A stretch of DNA of 64,000 nt from Marinobacter iranensis (lineage in GTDB: Bacteria; Pseudomonadota; Gammaproteobacteria; Pseudomonadales; Oleiphilaceae). The stretch covers positions 620,001 to 684,000 of the forward strand of contig NZ_JANCMW010000002.1 in the NCBI RefSeq assembly GCF_029207565.1, in the 5' to 3' direction. A program made the position numbers and the translations under genes. Shown in pieces: positions 8,469 through 17,692 of this stretch; the first letter of the stretch is position 1; every line of letters starts with the position of its first letter. A model generated the notes under the pieces. It searched no databases. It was not told where the DNA came from and saw only the letters and a list, made by a program, of their open reading frames with translations.

Positions 8469-9908
8469 ATGAAGCGCAATCCTTTGGCAGCAGCAATCAA
8501 ACTCGCCATAACCGGTGCAATTGCGAGCTCCCTGGTGGCCTGTGGCGGTGGTGGTTCGGGGTCGTCCGCCAGTGACTCCACGTCTTCCGGCACCAGTGTT
8601 GGTGCGGTCACCGGCTTTGGCAGTGTGTATGTCAATGGCACCCGTTTTGAAACCAGTGGCAGTGTCGACAGCGATGACGGGATAGAGCGGGAGGATCAGC
8701 TTGAGAAAGGCATGATACTCAGGGTCGAGGGCGACTGGGACGACCGTGGCGAGGGCCGGGCAGACCGGGTCCACTACGACGATACACTGCGAGGACCGAT
8801 CTCCGGCATGAGCTGGGACGACGTCGCGCGCACCGGAACCCTCACCATGCTTGGCCAGAATATTGAACTGGATGGCAGGACGGTCTTTCATGGTGCCACG
8901 CCTACCGCAATTGCGAGCAACCCGGGAGGCTATCGGGTACGCGTCAGTGCCTGGCGGCTGGAAGATGGCAGTTTCCGCGCCAGTTATGTGGGTGCCCGTG
9001 CCATCGGGGTGGATTTTGACGATGACAACGAAGTGGAAATCGAAGGCGTCGTCGCCAACCTGGACACAAGCGCGGAAACCTTCACCATCAACGGCTTCCA
9101 GATCGACTACACAAGCGCTCAAGGAGACGATGACTTCTCCCTGGACGACCTTGCCGATGGCATTGTGGTTGAAGTGGAAGGGCGTCTCAGCGGCGGCATC
9201 ATCATCGCTGAAGAAATCGAGGACAAGGACGACCGGTTCGACGACGATGACGATGTCGAGATTTCAGGCAGCGTCTACGACTACGATGCCTCAAACCGTC
9301 GGTTTTCCCTCAATGGCATACCGGTGCAGATAAACGGCGGCACCGAGTTTGATGATATCCGCGAAAGCAGCCTGGCCGATGGTCTGTTTGTCAAAGTTGA
9401 AGGCGACTTCCGCAACGGTGTCCTGGTGGCTGAGGACATTGAGGGCCGCGAGTCGGATGCCGAACTGGACGGCCGTATCGAATCCATCGATCTCGGCAAT
9501 GAATCCCTGATCGTAAGCGGTGTGCGCGTGCAACTCACGGTCAACAGCCTGATTGAGGACGACGATGACGGTGATCGCCGAAGCAGGGTCCAGGATATCG
9601 AGAGCCTGAGAGTCGGTGATTACCTGGAGATTGAAGGCCGCCAGCGTAACACCGATGGAGGCTTCCTCGAGGCATTCCGCATCGAACGTGAAGACGACGA
9701 TGATGATGACGATTATGAACTTGAAGCGAGGGTGAACGCCGTTGGTTCAGATTCCATCACCATCATGAACCTCGAGATCCTTCTGAATGGATACAGCCTT
9801 TCTGGCGCGCGGGTTGGCGACAACGTTGAAGTCGGGTATCGCCAAACCGGCGGCGGTCAGTACGAGTTGACAGATGATGTCGAAGTCGAAGACGACGATG
9901 ATGACTGA
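8469..9908 (+). CDS. DUF5666 repeat lipoprotein (first copy)
   Basis: A 479-residue secreted lipoprotein. Seen: signal peptide with lipobox LVAC and acylated Cys25, a short Gly/Ser linker, then tandem DUF5666-like units of about 70 residues, each with pattern F-x-I-N-G (or V-x-V-N-G), a threonine, a DG-V-x-V-E-G element and an A-x-x-I-E ending. The protein is extremely acidic, with runs of Asp and a terminal EVEDDDDD. ATG at 8469 is chosen because AGGAAGGAG precedes it; an upstream in-frame ATG at 8355 lies inside the palindrome and lacks a signal peptide. The function of DUF5666 is unknown. The fold is probably a chain of small beta-barrels on the cell surface or facing the periplasm, and the Asp clusters may bind calcium (inference). 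A paralogue is at 11289-12797. Confidence 0.88.
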   Translation: MKRNPLAAAIKLAITGAIASSLVACGGGGSGSSASDSTSSGTSVGAVTGFGSVYVNGTRFETSGSVDSDDGIEREDQLEKGMILRVEGDWDDRGEGRADRVHYDDTLRGPISGMSWDDVARTGTLTMLGQNIELDGRTVFHGATPTAIASNPGGYRVRVSAWRLEDGSFRASYVGARAIGVDFDDDNEVEIEGVVANLDTSAETFTINGFQIDYTSAQGDDDFSLDDLADGIVVEVEGRLSGGIIIAEEIEDKDDRFDDDDDVEISGSVYDYDASNRRFSLNGIPVQINGGTEFDDIRESSLADGLFVKVEGDFRNGVLVAEDIEGRESDAELDGRIESIDLGNESLIVSGVRVQLTVNSLIEDDDDGDRRSRVQDIESLRVGDYLEIEGRQRNTDGGFLEAFRIEREDDDDDDDYELEARVNAVGSDSITIMNLEILLNGYSLSGARVGDNVEVGYRQTGGGQYELTDDVEVEDDDDD

Positions 9909-9971
9909 TCAATAGACGGTCGTGCCGGGTCGGCTGGCGCCGGCCTGGCATTCTGGCTTTTGATGTCGCTA

Positions 9972-9987
9972 TGGGAATACAATCCCA
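9972..9987. promoter_or_regulatory. Third TGGGA-N6-TCCCA palindrome, in front of the DUF6502 gene
   Basis: TGGGAATACAATCCCA ends three bases before the ATG at 9991. It matches the two copies at 8356-8397. Binding here would block the start region, or the transcript is almost leaderless; no Shine-Dalgarno sequence is visible for this gene. Confidence 0.65.
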
Positions 9988-9990
9988 AAC

Positions 9991-10848
9991 ATGAAAAATT
10001 CCAACACCAATCCCCTGCATCGGGCGCTGTATCGCATTCTGCGCCCCATGGCACGCCTGCTGCTCCGCAACGGTATTCCGTTTGCTGAGTTCGCGGAGCT
10101 CGTTAAGCGCGCCTATGTGGATGCCGCCATGGAAGACTTCTCCGACCAACGCAAGAAGCCTACGGATTCCCGCGCAGCGGTGATGACGGGCCTCACCCGC
10201 AAGGAAGTGAAGAAACAGCGGGAAATCCTGGCGGGGGAGCACCACGGAACGGCTGGCAAAAGGCAGGAAAACCGGGCGTCCCGGGTGGTTTCGGGCTGGG
10301 TTCATGACCCGGCCTTCCAGACCAGCGAAGGCGAGCCGGTGGATTTGCCATTCGACGGCCCGCTCAGCTTCAGCGAGCTGGTCAGGCGCTACAGCGGCGA
10401 TATGACGCCGCGAGCAGTGCTGGAAGAGTTGGAGCGGGTAGGTGTTGTGGCATCCGGGGATTCAGGAGAGCTGGTATTGCGCCAAAGGGCCTATGTCCCT
10501 GCGGGTGATAGCGAAGAAATGCTCCAGATCTTCGGTGAGGACGTATCAGATCTTATAGCGACCATTGATCACAATCTCGTGAGGAGGGAGGAAAACAGTC
10601 AGCCCCTGTTTCAGAGAACACTGGTGTACAACAACATACCCCCGGAAGTCATGGTGCGCTGGCGCCAATACGCAGCGCAGCAGTCCCAGACGATGTTGGA
10701 ACAGCTCGATAAGTGGCTGGGCCCCCATGACCGGGACATTGCCAGCCACGGCAAAGGCAAGACCACGGGGGATGCGGTACGAACCGGAGTGGGTATTTTT
10801 TACTTTGAAGACCCGGTTCAGCCAGACGTCAATGGAGAACAGAAATGA
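9991..10848 (+). CDS. DUF6502 family protein, candidate winged-helix regulator
   Basis: A 285-residue soluble protein with the DUF6502 opening (PLHRALYRILRPMARLLLRN, then GIPFAEFAELVKRAYVDAA). Residues about 45-70 (TDSRAAVMTG then LTRKEVKKQREIL) look like a helix-turn-helix. A second region, SFSELVRRYSGDMTPRAVLEEL to LVLRQRAYVP (about residues 127-170), looks like a winged helix. The family function is unknown; DNA binding is my inference from these patterns and from the palindrome at its own start. The stop overlaps the start of the next gene (ATGA at 10845-10848), so the two are translationally coupled. Confidence 0.75.
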   Translation: MKNSNTNPLHRALYRILRPMARLLLRNGIPFAEFAELVKRAYVDAAMEDFSDQRKKPTDSRAAVMTGLTRKEVKKQREILAGEHHGTAGKRQENRASRVVSGWVHDPAFQTSEGEPVDLPFDGPLSFSELVRRYSGDMTPRAVLEELERVGVVASGDSGELVLRQRAYVPAGDSEEMLQIFGEDVSDLIATIDHNLVRREENSQPLFQRTLVYNNIPPEVMVRWRQYAAQQSQTMLEQLDKWLGPHDRDIASHGKGKTTGDAVRTGVGIFYFEDPVQPDVNGEQK

Positions 10849-11249
10849 CAAATCCGGGAGTCTGTTCGCGAACCGAGCATTGCTGGCAGTTAACCGAGCT
10901 GGTGAGAACGCTTTTATCCGCCAGTGCCAGGGAGGTGGTCTGGCACTGGATCAGCAGCAAACGGTTTCTGGACGCCAATAACGAGCCAACACTGCTGCCC
11001 ATGGCCGGTTCGGAAGAAGCAGGGTTTATTAACCTTGTTGGCCAGGTGAGTCGCGATCTGGCGCCGGCTGTGGTTTTTAACGAACTGCTTCGCAAGGGCA
11101 TCGTGGAACAGCATGAAAGCGGCTGCCTGTTACTACGCCGCAGCGCCTATGTACCCGGATTGCCATACGAGGGTGATACGTTCTCCGTAGCGGAAGAACG
11201 GGGGAAGTACGGCAGGACCCCACGCAGACGTCGTAACGATTTCCTGTAA
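10845..11249 (+). CDS. Short DUF6502-like paralogue lacking the N-terminal domain
   Basis: A 134-residue protein that aligns by eye to the middle of the preceding DUF6502 protein. Shared pattern: W then D/S-x-x-F, GEP/NEP, LP-x-x-G, F-x-x-LV-x-x-x-S-x-D-x-x-P-x-x-V-x-x-EL-x-R-x-G-x-V, then LLLRRSAYVP against LVLRQRAYVP. The N-terminal helix-turn-helix region and most of the C-terminal part of the longer protein are missing; the tail is instead short and basic (GRTPRRRRNDFL). It starts inside the stop of the upstream gene. It could be a dimerisation partner or antagonist of the longer protein, or a decaying duplicate; the intact coupling favours function. Confidence 0.65.
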   Translation: MTNPGVCSRTEHCWQLTELVRTLLSASAREVVWHWISSKRFLDANNEPTLLPMAGSEEAGFINLVGQVSRDLAPAVVFNELLRKGIVEQHESGCLLLRRSAYVPGLPYEGDTFSVAEERGKYGRTPRRRRNDFL

Positions 11250-11288
11250 AAAACTGTTGGCCACTTTGCCGGCCAGGGAGAAACACGA

Positions 11289-12797
11289 ATGAATCCAAAA
11301 TCCATCCAATCACCTACCCGTCTTTCGTTGAGCACACTGGCCATGGGAGTTCTCGCTGCCTGTGGAGGCGCTGGCAGCGGCGGCATTGATATTGCGGATG
11401 GTGGTATTCGTGGTACGGGTTCCAGTGTGGGGCCGGTTTCCGGATTCGGAAGCGTGTTTGTTAATGGGGTTCGGTTTGATACCGGTGACCTGAATGGCCA
11501 CGTCCAGAGCGATGACGGTATCGACTTTGAGGGCGACCTTGATGAAGGCATGATCCTTCGGATTGATGGTGAATGGCGGGATGATGGTCAGGGCACGGCT
11601 GATCTCGTCGAGTATGACGACACGCTGAGGGGGGAAATCATCGTTGCGGAGCCCTGGGATCCAGCAACCAAGACTGCCGCGTTCAACATATATGGGCTCG
11701 TTGTCCATATTGATAATCAAACTGTGATAAAAGGCAAAAGCGTTAATGATCTTGCAGACGATGATTTCGTTAGGGTCAGCGCCTGGAGGTTACCGAACGG
11801 AGAGTTCCGGGCGAGCCTGGTTCGGGTCCGACCTGATTCGTCATCTGTAACGTTTGATTCAGAAAACGAGATCGAAGTTGAAGGCAGGATAAGTAACTTC
11901 GATCCCGATATGTGCACATTCACAATTGGAAGTATTACCGTTGAGTGTGATCCCGAAGACACGACATTTGAGGGCATCGACATCTCCGAGCTTGCCAGTA
12001 ATCCGTTTGTTGAGGTTGAAGGCAACTTTAACGGTAATGTGCTGTGGGCCCGCGAAATTGAGGAGGACGATCTCCGCAGGTACCGCAAGGGCGATGACGA
12101 CGACATCGAATTCGCCGGTCCGGTGAGTGCCGCGTTCGATCCATCTGAGAATACTTTTGAGATCAACGGTCTGACTATTCGCATAACCGGCGATACAGAG
12201 TTTGATGATGGCTTGTCCAGTTCGGACCTTGAACCCGATCTGCTCATTCAGGTTGAGGGCGCTTTCCTGGGGGATGGGACAGTAGAAGCCGAAGAGATTG
12301 CGTTGCGTGAAGGCGAGTCGGAAGTTGAAGGTCGTGTGGCGGTCAACAGTGTCAACTCCAGTGAGCAAACCCTCCGTATTGGTGGTGTCCTGGTTCAGGT
12401 GACACCTCTGACGGCTATCGTTGGCGAGGATGATCGAAACGTTGATTTCCTGGACCTGGGTGGTCCTGAAGAGGTTGAAGTCAGCGGTATCGAGCGAACC
12501 ACTACTGAGGGTGATATCTACCTTGAAGCGTTCAAAGTCCAGGTTGATGAGGAAAATGCTGATGGCGGATTTGAACTGGTTGGTCGCTTGAGAAGCATCG
12601 ACCTTTTTGCCATTAACGTGTTGGGTGTGAGTATCGACATTAATGCCGGGACGGAGTTTGATGATACCACTTATGACAACTTGCAAGACCGAGTGGACAA
12701 CGGGGAACGCCCTCTTATCGAGGTGGAATATGAGGAGCCCAGTAATGGAAACTTCCTGGCCGAAGAAATCGAACTCGAAGAAGACGACGATGATTAA
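11289..12797 (+). CDS. DUF5666 repeat lipoprotein (second copy)
   Basis: A 502-residue paralogue of the protein at 8469-9908, with the same architecture: signal peptide with lipobox LAAC and Cys25, a Gly/Ser linker, a first unit that starts SSVGPVSGFGSVFVNGVRFD (compare TSVGAVTGFGSVYVNGTRFE in the first copy), then repeated FEING/FTIG units and an acidic tail EEDDDD. The ribosome site GGGAGAA lies before ATG 11289. It follows the two DUF6502 genes with a 39-bp gap and no palindrome of its own, so it is probably the third gene of the operon that begins at 9991. Base composition is a little less GC-rich than that of its neighbours. Confidence 0.87.
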   Translation: MNPKSIQSPTRLSLSTLAMGVLAACGGAGSGGIDIADGGIRGTGSSVGPVSGFGSVFVNGVRFDTGDLNGHVQSDDGIDFEGDLDEGMILRIDGEWRDDGQGTADLVEYDDTLRGEIIVAEPWDPATKTAAFNIYGLVVHIDNQTVIKGKSVNDLADDDFVRVSAWRLPNGEFRASLVRVRPDSSSVTFDSENEIEVEGRISNFDPDMCTFTIGSITVECDPEDTTFEGIDISELASNPFVEVEGNFNGNVLWAREIEEDDLRRYRKGDDDDIEFAGPVSAAFDPSENTFEINGLTIRITGDTEFDDGLSSSDLEPDLLIQVEGAFLGDGTVEAEEIALREGESEVEGRVAVNSVNSSEQTLRIGGVLVQVTPLTAIVGEDDRNVDFLDLGGPEEVEVSGIERTTTEGDIYLEAFKVQVDEENADGGFELVGRLRSIDLFAINVLGVSIDINAGTEFDDTTYDNLQDRVDNGERPLIEVEYEEPSNGNFLAEEIELEEDDDD

Positions 12798-12820
12798 TCA
12801 CCGACTCTAGCTCAACCGCA

Positions 12821-12846
12821 GCCGGGCGCCCGCGAGGGCTCCCGGC
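12821..12846 (+). terminator. Strong GC hairpin after the DUF5666/DUF6502 operon
   Basis: GCCGGG-C-GCCC, loop GCGA (GNRA type), GGGC-T-CCCGGC: eleven stem positions with one mismatch, starting 23 bases after the stop codon. There is no T-run after it, so it may stabilise or terminate less efficiently than a classical intrinsic terminator. Confidence 0.45.
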
Positions 12847-13029
12847 GCTATCACCCACAATAGCTGCGAAGCGACCCATTTCCCGAAATTTCACCCTTCC
12901 ATTACAAAATCGGTACATAAACACGTCACTCCTTGGTCCGGGTTATGCTCTATAGTCAACCATAGGCATGGCCGGGCAGGCAGAGTCCCGCCCCGGGATG
13001 TGTGATACACATGTGTTGACGGAGTCCGT

Positions 13030-14970
13030 ATGGCCCCTCGTTTCCTGAAGGCACTGGTAACCAGCCGGTTGCTGAGACCTGTTTTCCTGATACTGATCAT
13101 CGCTGGGGTGGTACAGGTAGTGATGAGCCAGTGGCTGATTTCGAACCAGGTGGAAGGCCTGGTGGATACCGCCGGGTCCGCCCTTGAAGCCAGCAGTCGC
13201 GAAGTCAGTGAATCCTTTAGCGATACCCGCGAAGATGTCCGCAATCGCCTGCAGCTCATGCAGCAGAGGACCACCGAGGAACTGTCCGGTGAATTAACCC
13301 GTCAGCAAACCGCCCAGCAGGAACGGGTTGCCGAGAACGTCCGATCAGCCGTCATGTCCGAAGCCCAGGGATTGGCGGAAGTCATGGCCGCCGTGGCCGC
13401 GCCGCTGATCTGGGACCGGGACGTGCCCCGCCTGACCGATCTCATTGAACTGGCCGATGCGCGGGAGTCGGTTCTGTTTGCGGTCTACTACGACCAGTAC
13501 GGGGAGCGACTGACCCGTTACGTCGACCGCACCGATGACCGGGTGCGCACCTTAATGGAGCAGGGCGAAGGCCGTGGTGCGGCAAATCGGGTCCTTGATG
13601 CGGCAAGCCGTGACCCGAACGTGGTCATTATCACCGCCGACATCAAACCCCAGGGCACCGCCATCGGTCAGCTTCGGATGGGGTTGTCCCTGGAGGGTAT
13701 TAACCGGGATCTTGCCGCCCTTGAGGAAGAGTTCAGCGCAACCATTACCGGCAGCATCGACGCCCTGCGCCAGACCCTGGAAGCGGAAACCGGGCAGGTC
13801 AACCAGCGCCTGCAGCAACAGCTCGCCAGCATGGGGGCCGATACCCAGTCGCGGATTGACAACACCGTTGAAGCGCTGGACCGTGAAGCTGGCAGCCTGT
13901 CCTCCAACCTGTCGTTCCTTGCCATCGGTTCCGTTGTGATTCTGATTATCCTGGTGGCAGCGGTGCTTGGTGGTGGCCTGTTGCCCCGCGTGTTGCGGTT
14001 GAGTTCAGCCATTTGGGACATTGCCGATGGCGAGGCGGACCTGACTCGTCGGGTCTCCCTCAAGGGCCGCGACGAGCTGACGGAAATGGCCCGGGGCATG
14101 AATCAGTTCATCGCCCGCATCCAGGAGCTGGTGTCGGACGTCAAATCCTCCGCCGAATCGGCCGCCGACAAAGCCCGGGAACAGGGGCAGATCAGCCGCG
14201 ATGCGGTATCGGCGGTCAATCGCCAGCAACAGGAGGTTGCCGAGGTGTCGGATACCATGTCAGCGATGTCCGGGAGCATCGCTGAGGTGGCCGACAGTAT
14301 TCAGGAAGTGGCCGGTTCCGTTCGCAATGTGAACGCTGAGAGTGAAGCAACGGCTAAAATCTCACGCGAAGTGCGGGCCCGCCTGGACCAGGTGGTCACT
14401 CATGTTGAGCAGGCGGTAGCGGCGGTGAATGAGTTGAATAACCAGAGTACGGAAATCGATTCCGTGCTTTCGGTGATCGGGGCGATTGCGGAACAGACCA
14501 ATCTCCTGGCGCTGAACGCCGCCATTGAAGCGGCGAGGGCCGGTGAGTCCGGGCGCGGGTTTGCAGTGGTTGCGGATGAAGTGCGTACCCTCGCCAGCCG
14601 AACCCAGAAATCCACTACCGAAATTCAGGGCATTATTGATCGTCTCCAACAGGGTAGCCGTCAGGCGGTGACCGTGATTGGCGAGGTCTCCGGGCAGGTG
14701 GCGGAATCCTCCGCCGAATTCCGTCGCGCCGATGAGCACTTTGACCAGATCAACCAACTGCTCGGTAGCCTTCAGAGCCGGGCACTGGAGATTTCGGCGG
14801 TTGCCGAAGAGCAGGGAAAGAATGCCAGTGAGGTCAGCGTCAGCGTTACCGATATTGCCCGCCTTTCCGGGGAAACCGTGGAAGCTATTGAGCGCTCCGA
14901 CCAGGCCAGTGGGCATATCGGGGAAATGCTGGAAACCTTGCAGGGCAAGGCTTCCCATTTCCGGGTATAG
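13030..14970 (+). CDS. Methyl-accepting chemotaxis protein
   Basis: Inner-membrane chemoreceptor of 646 residues. Seen: TM1 around residues 17-37, a periplasmic region of about 255 residues rich in helix and coiled coil, TM2 around 294-318 ([20 protein letters not shown]), a HAMP domain, and a cytoplasmic signalling coil with the hairpin tip [20 protein letters not shown], followed by [15 protein letters not shown]. The periplasmic part has no obvious dCache double fold; it contains [18 protein letters not shown], which resembles a single small sensor module. The ligand is unknown. It is monocistronic and convergent with the flavin oxidoreductase gene, whose end is only 16 bases away. Confidence 0.93.
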   Translation: MAPRFLKALVTSRLLRPVFLILIIAGVVQVVMSQWLISNQVEGLVDTAGSALEASSREVSESFSDTREDVRNRLQLMQQRTTEELSGELTRQQTAQQERVAENVRSAVMSEAQGLAEVMAAVAAPLIWDRDVPRLTDLIELADARESVLFAVYYDQYGERLTRYVDRTDDRVRTLMEQGEGRGAANRVLDAASRDPNVVIITADIKPQGTAIGQLRMGLSLEGINRDLAALEEEFSATITGSIDALRQTLEAETGQVNQRLQQQLASMGADTQSRIDNTVEALDREAGSLSSNLSFLAIGSVVILIILVAAVLGGGLLPRVLRLSSAIWDIADGEADLTRRVSLKGRDELTEMARGMNQFIARIQELVSDVKSSAESAADKAREQGQISRDAVSAVNRQQQEVAEVSDTMSAMSGSIAEVADSIQEVAGSVRNVNAESEATAKISREVRARLDQVVTHVEQAVAAVNELNNQSTEIDSVLSVIGAIAEQTNLLALNAAIEAARAGESGRGFAVVADEVRTLASRTQKSTTEIQGIIDRLQQGSRQAVTVIGEVSGQVAESSAEFRRADEHFDQINQLLGSLQSRALEISAVAEEQGKNASEVSVSVTDIARLSGETVEAIERSDQASGHIGEMLETLQGKASHFRV

Positions 14971-14986
14971 GTTGCCTTCGGAGACT

Positions 14987-15952
14987 CTATTCGCAAAGCC
15001 GGGAACGGGCTTCCCGGTATTCGCTAACAAGCCGCCCCACCAGATCGCTGACGGTAACAACATCGGTGATCTGGCTCACGCCCTGGCCGGCGGACCAGAC
15101 GGTTTTCCAGGCCTTGGCTTCGTCATCCACCGGCTTGAGTTTTTCGCCATAGTCGAGTTTGCCCACCTGGTTCAGTTTGTCCATGGGGTAGCCGGCTGCT
15201 TCCAGGCTTTGGCGCATGAAGTTCGCCGGAATGCCTGAAACCGCCGGTGTGTGGATGATGTCACCGGACACCGCTTCGATGATCATGTTCTGGTAGGCCG
15301 CCTCAGCCCGGGACTCGGTGGTGTTGATAAACCGCGTGCCCATGTAGCAAAGGTCTGCGCCCATGGCCAGGGCTGCCAGTATGTCCTCCCCCTTTGAAAG
15401 CCCGCCCGCGAGCAGGATGATCCCGTCAAACACCTCGCGGATTTCGTGCACCAGTACGAAGGGGTTGACGGTGCCGGCGTGGCCTCCCGCGCCCGCGGAA
15501 ACCGCGATAATGCCGTCCACCCCTGCTTCTGCCGCTTTGCGTGCGTGCTTTTGGTTGGTGACGTCGTGGAACACCAGGCCGCCGTAACCATGCACGGCTT
15601 CAGTCACTTTGGTGGCGGCGCCAAGGGACGTGATCACAATCGGCACCTGGTGCTTTACACACAACTCCAGGTCGGCTTCCCAGCGGGGGTTGGTGCGGTG
15701 AACAATCAGGTTGACGGCGTAAGGCGCAACGGTCTGGTCCGGGTGGGTTTCCCGGAAGTCCTTCAGGCCCTCGTTCATCTGAATCACCCACTCTTCGAAG
15801 CCTTCGCTGGTGCGCTGGTTCAGGGCGGGGAAGCTGCCGACGATACCCTGTTTGCAGCAGGTAAGCGCCATCTCCGGGCCGGAGATCAGGAACATGGGGG
15901 CTGCCACCAGCGGGAGGCTTAGCGAGTTCTTCAGTGATTCGGGTAACGCCAT
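14987..15952 (-). CDS. Nitronate monooxygenase / NAD(P)H-dependent flavin oxidoreductase
   Basis: A 321-residue FMN-binding TIM barrel of the 2-nitropropane dioxygenase family. Seen: the N-terminal LPLVAAPMFLISGPEMAL, the loop GAGGHAGTVNPF with the His used in catalysis in nitronate monooxygenases, LLAGGLSKGEDILAALAMGAD and YMGTRF for the FMN phosphate site. The physiological substrate cannot be read from the sequence; related marine proteins are annotated both as nitronate monooxygenase and as NADH:quinone reductase. ATG at 15952 has AAGGAATTCTC upstream on the minus strand. It is monocistronic. Confidence 0.85.
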   Translation of the reverse strand: MALPESLKNSLSLPLVAAPMFLISGPEMALTCCKQGIVGSFPALNQRTSEGFEEWVIQMNEGLKDFRETHPDQTVAPYAVNLIVHRTNPRWEADLELCVKHQVPIVITSLGAATKVTEAVHGYGGLVFHDVTNQKHARKAAEAGVDGIIAVSAGAGGHAGTVNPFVLVHEIREVFDGIILLAGGLSKGEDILAALAMGADLCYMGTRFINTTESRAEAAYQNMIIEAVSGDIIHTPAVSGIPANFMRQSLEAAGYPMDKLNQVGKLDYGEKLKPVDDEAKAWKTVWSAGQGVSQITDVVTVSDLVGRLVSEYREARSRLCE

Positions 15953-16060
15953 GAGAATTCCTTAATTTTTGTTGGAACTTATGTACGGTATAAGGGATCT
16001 TAGCGTGCTCACCACCGCCTGAAAATGATCAGAAACGAATAAACAACAAGGAGCTCTATC

Positions 16061-16789
16061 ATGGGCGAAGCAAAAAGAAGAAAAGAGACCGGCGCGCCGC
16101 CGCCCCAAAGGAAGAGAGATCGCAAGCCGCTCTATATCGGCCTTGGTGTCATCGTGCTTGTGTTTGTGGCGGTTGGCATTTTCTTTCTCACCGCAAGCCC
16201 GACCCCCACCTCGGATGAACTTCCGGTGGCAGGCCCCAACGCCGATCCGTTTCCCGCCCAGCTTGACCGTTTTGGTGTATCCGTGGGTGACGAGGACGCC
16301 CCGGTGGTGGTGCGGGAATTCGCCGACTACCAATGCCCGGCCTGCGCCCGGTTTTCAGAGGCCAGCCAGCAGCTAAAGCAGGAATATGTCGACGCAGGCA
16401 AGGTGCGCTTTGTGTATTTTGACCTGCCGCTTCAGCAACACGACAACGCCATGCCCGCCGCCCAGGCAGCACGTTGTGCCGGTGACCAGGACGGCTATTG
16501 GGCCATGCACGACAAGCTGTTCGATATGCAGACGGAATGGAGCGGGTCAGACAGCCCGGTGGATACCTTCAGCCGCTATGCTGAAGATCTGGGGCTTGAT
16601 GAGCGTCGCTTTCGTCGTTGCATGACCACGGATCTGCATGTTGAGGAAATTGAACAAAGCCGGCGCGTGGCAATGCAACTCCGGGTAACCAGCACACCAA
16701 CAGTGCTGGTCGACAATGTTCGCCTGACCCGCCCGGGTTGGGGGCAACTGTCGGCCATGGTTGAACGCGAGCTGGCTGATTCGAAATAG
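16061..16789 (+). CDS. Membrane-anchored DsbA-family thioredoxin-fold protein
   Basis: A 242-residue protein that starts MGEAKRRKE, followed by one transmembrane helix (about residues 24-44) and a periplasmic DsbA/BdbD-like domain. The active site is C92-P-A-C95 in YQCPACARFS, and the cis-proline loop is probably VTSTPTVLVDN. CPxC thioredoxin-fold proteins of this type oxidise or shuffle disulfides in exported proteins. Domain order and length match the 'DsbA family protein' group with an N-terminal anchor. The ribosome site AAGGAGCTCTATC precedes ATG 16061. The start MGEAKRRK also occurs in unrelated proteins and is not diagnostic. Confidence 0.88.
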   Translation: MGEAKRRKETGAPPPQRKRDRKPLYIGLGVIVLVFVAVGIFFLTASPTPTSDELPVAGPNADPFPAQLDRFGVSVGDEDAPVVVREFADYQCPACARFSEASQQLKQEYVDAGKVRFVYFDLPLQQHDNAMPAAQAARCAGDQDGYWAMHDKLFDMQTEWSGSDSPVDTFSRYAEDLGLDERRFRRCMTTDLHVEEIEQSRRVAMQLRVTSTPTVLVDNVRLTRPGWGQLSAMVERELADSK

Positions 16790-16812
16790 ACAATGAGCCA
16801 ATAGATGGTCCG

Positions 16813-16840
16813 AAAAACTCCCGCAATGCGGGAGTTTTTT
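16813..16840 (+). terminator. Intrinsic terminator after the DsbA-like gene
   Basis: AAAAACTCCCGC, loop AAT, GCGGGAGTTTTTT: a 12-bp stem ending in a T-run, 23 bases after the stop codon. The A-tract on the left arm makes it usable in both directions. Confidence 0.9.
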
Positions 16841-16956
16841 GTTGGGGGGCAGGGAATCTCGCGGAAAAATGAATTATTATTCATGTGCCCTGGAAATCGA
16901 TGGATAAACGCAAGCAGTTGAGGCCTCGGGGGCAGGCCTCCATCAAGGAGCAAACA

Positions 16957-17517
16957 ATGAAGAACAGGATTATTTTGGGGTCTGCCTTCGCAGCGCTGGC
17001 ATCATTCGCATCGGTCGCTTCTGCACAGGACTCTCTGGAAGGTGGTTATGTTGGCCTCAACTACGCCTTTGTAACCTACGAAGAAGACGGTATTTCCGAA
17101 GAATTCGATCTTGGTGCGCTGGTGAGCAAGGCCGGGGTCCAGATCAATCCGTACCTGGCTGCCGAGATTCGCGCCGGTTTCGGCGTTGCAGACGACTCGA
17201 TGAGTGCCAACGGTGTGTCTCTGGACCTTGAGCTGGATTACCTGGTCGGTGGCTATCTGGTACTGGGTCTTCCCAACGAAAGCCCCGTTTACCCCTACGC
17301 CATTATTGGTGCCACCAAGGGCGAGCTGACCGCATCGGCTAGCGGCCCTGGTGGGTCCGCCAGCGCGTCTGCATCCGAATCGGACATTTCGTTCGGTGTG
17401 GGTGCCAACCTGGACATCAACAAGGACTTCCGGGTTAACGGCGAGTACATGCAGTACATCGACAAGGACGGCGGGGAAGTCTCCGGTATTTCCGTCGGTT
17501 TTGCTGTTCTGTTCTGA
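16957..17517 (+). CDS. Outer-membrane beta-barrel protein, OmpA/OmpW-like small barrel
   Basis: A 186-residue precursor with a clear Sec signal peptide that ends ASVASA before QDS. The mature part has alternating hydrophobic strands, with GGYVGLNYAFVTYEED near the start and a C-terminal strand ending GISVGFAVLF, the terminal aromatic expected for Bam-dependent barrels. Eight strands are likely, as in the outer membrane protein beta-barrel family. ATG at 16957 is chosen because AAGGAG lies seven bases upstream and the signal peptide starts there; an upstream in-frame ATG at 16885 would add a basic extension before the signal peptide. Function unknown. Confidence 0.85.
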   Translation: MKNRIILGSAFAALASFASVASAQDSLEGGYVGLNYAFVTYEEDGISEEFDLGALVSKAGVQINPYLAAEIRAGFGVADDSMSANGVSLDLELDYLVGGYLVLGLPNESPVYPYAIIGATKGELTASASGPGGSASASASESDISFGVGANLDINKDFRVNGEYMQYIDKDGGEVSGISVGFAVLF

Positions 17518-17532
17518 ACCACCGCCTTATTT

Positions 17533-17556
17533 CCCGGTGCCCTTGTGGGTGCCGGG
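17533..17556 (+). terminator. Hairpin after the beta-barrel gene
   Basis: CCCGGTGCCC, loop TTGT, GGGTGCCGGG: a ten-pair stem with two G-T wobbles, 15 bases after the stop codon, followed by CCCTATTCATAATTCTTC, which has only a weak T content. Confidence 0.55.
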
Positions 17557-17692
17557 CCCTATTCATAATTCTTCGTAATTCCCCGTAATACTCTCCCTCG
17601 CCCGGATTCGTTAGAATGGCACCCTCGCGCCCGTTGGCGATTATCAACCATGCTCCGGATTTACGGTCCGGCCCGCAGGAGAAACCAGACAC

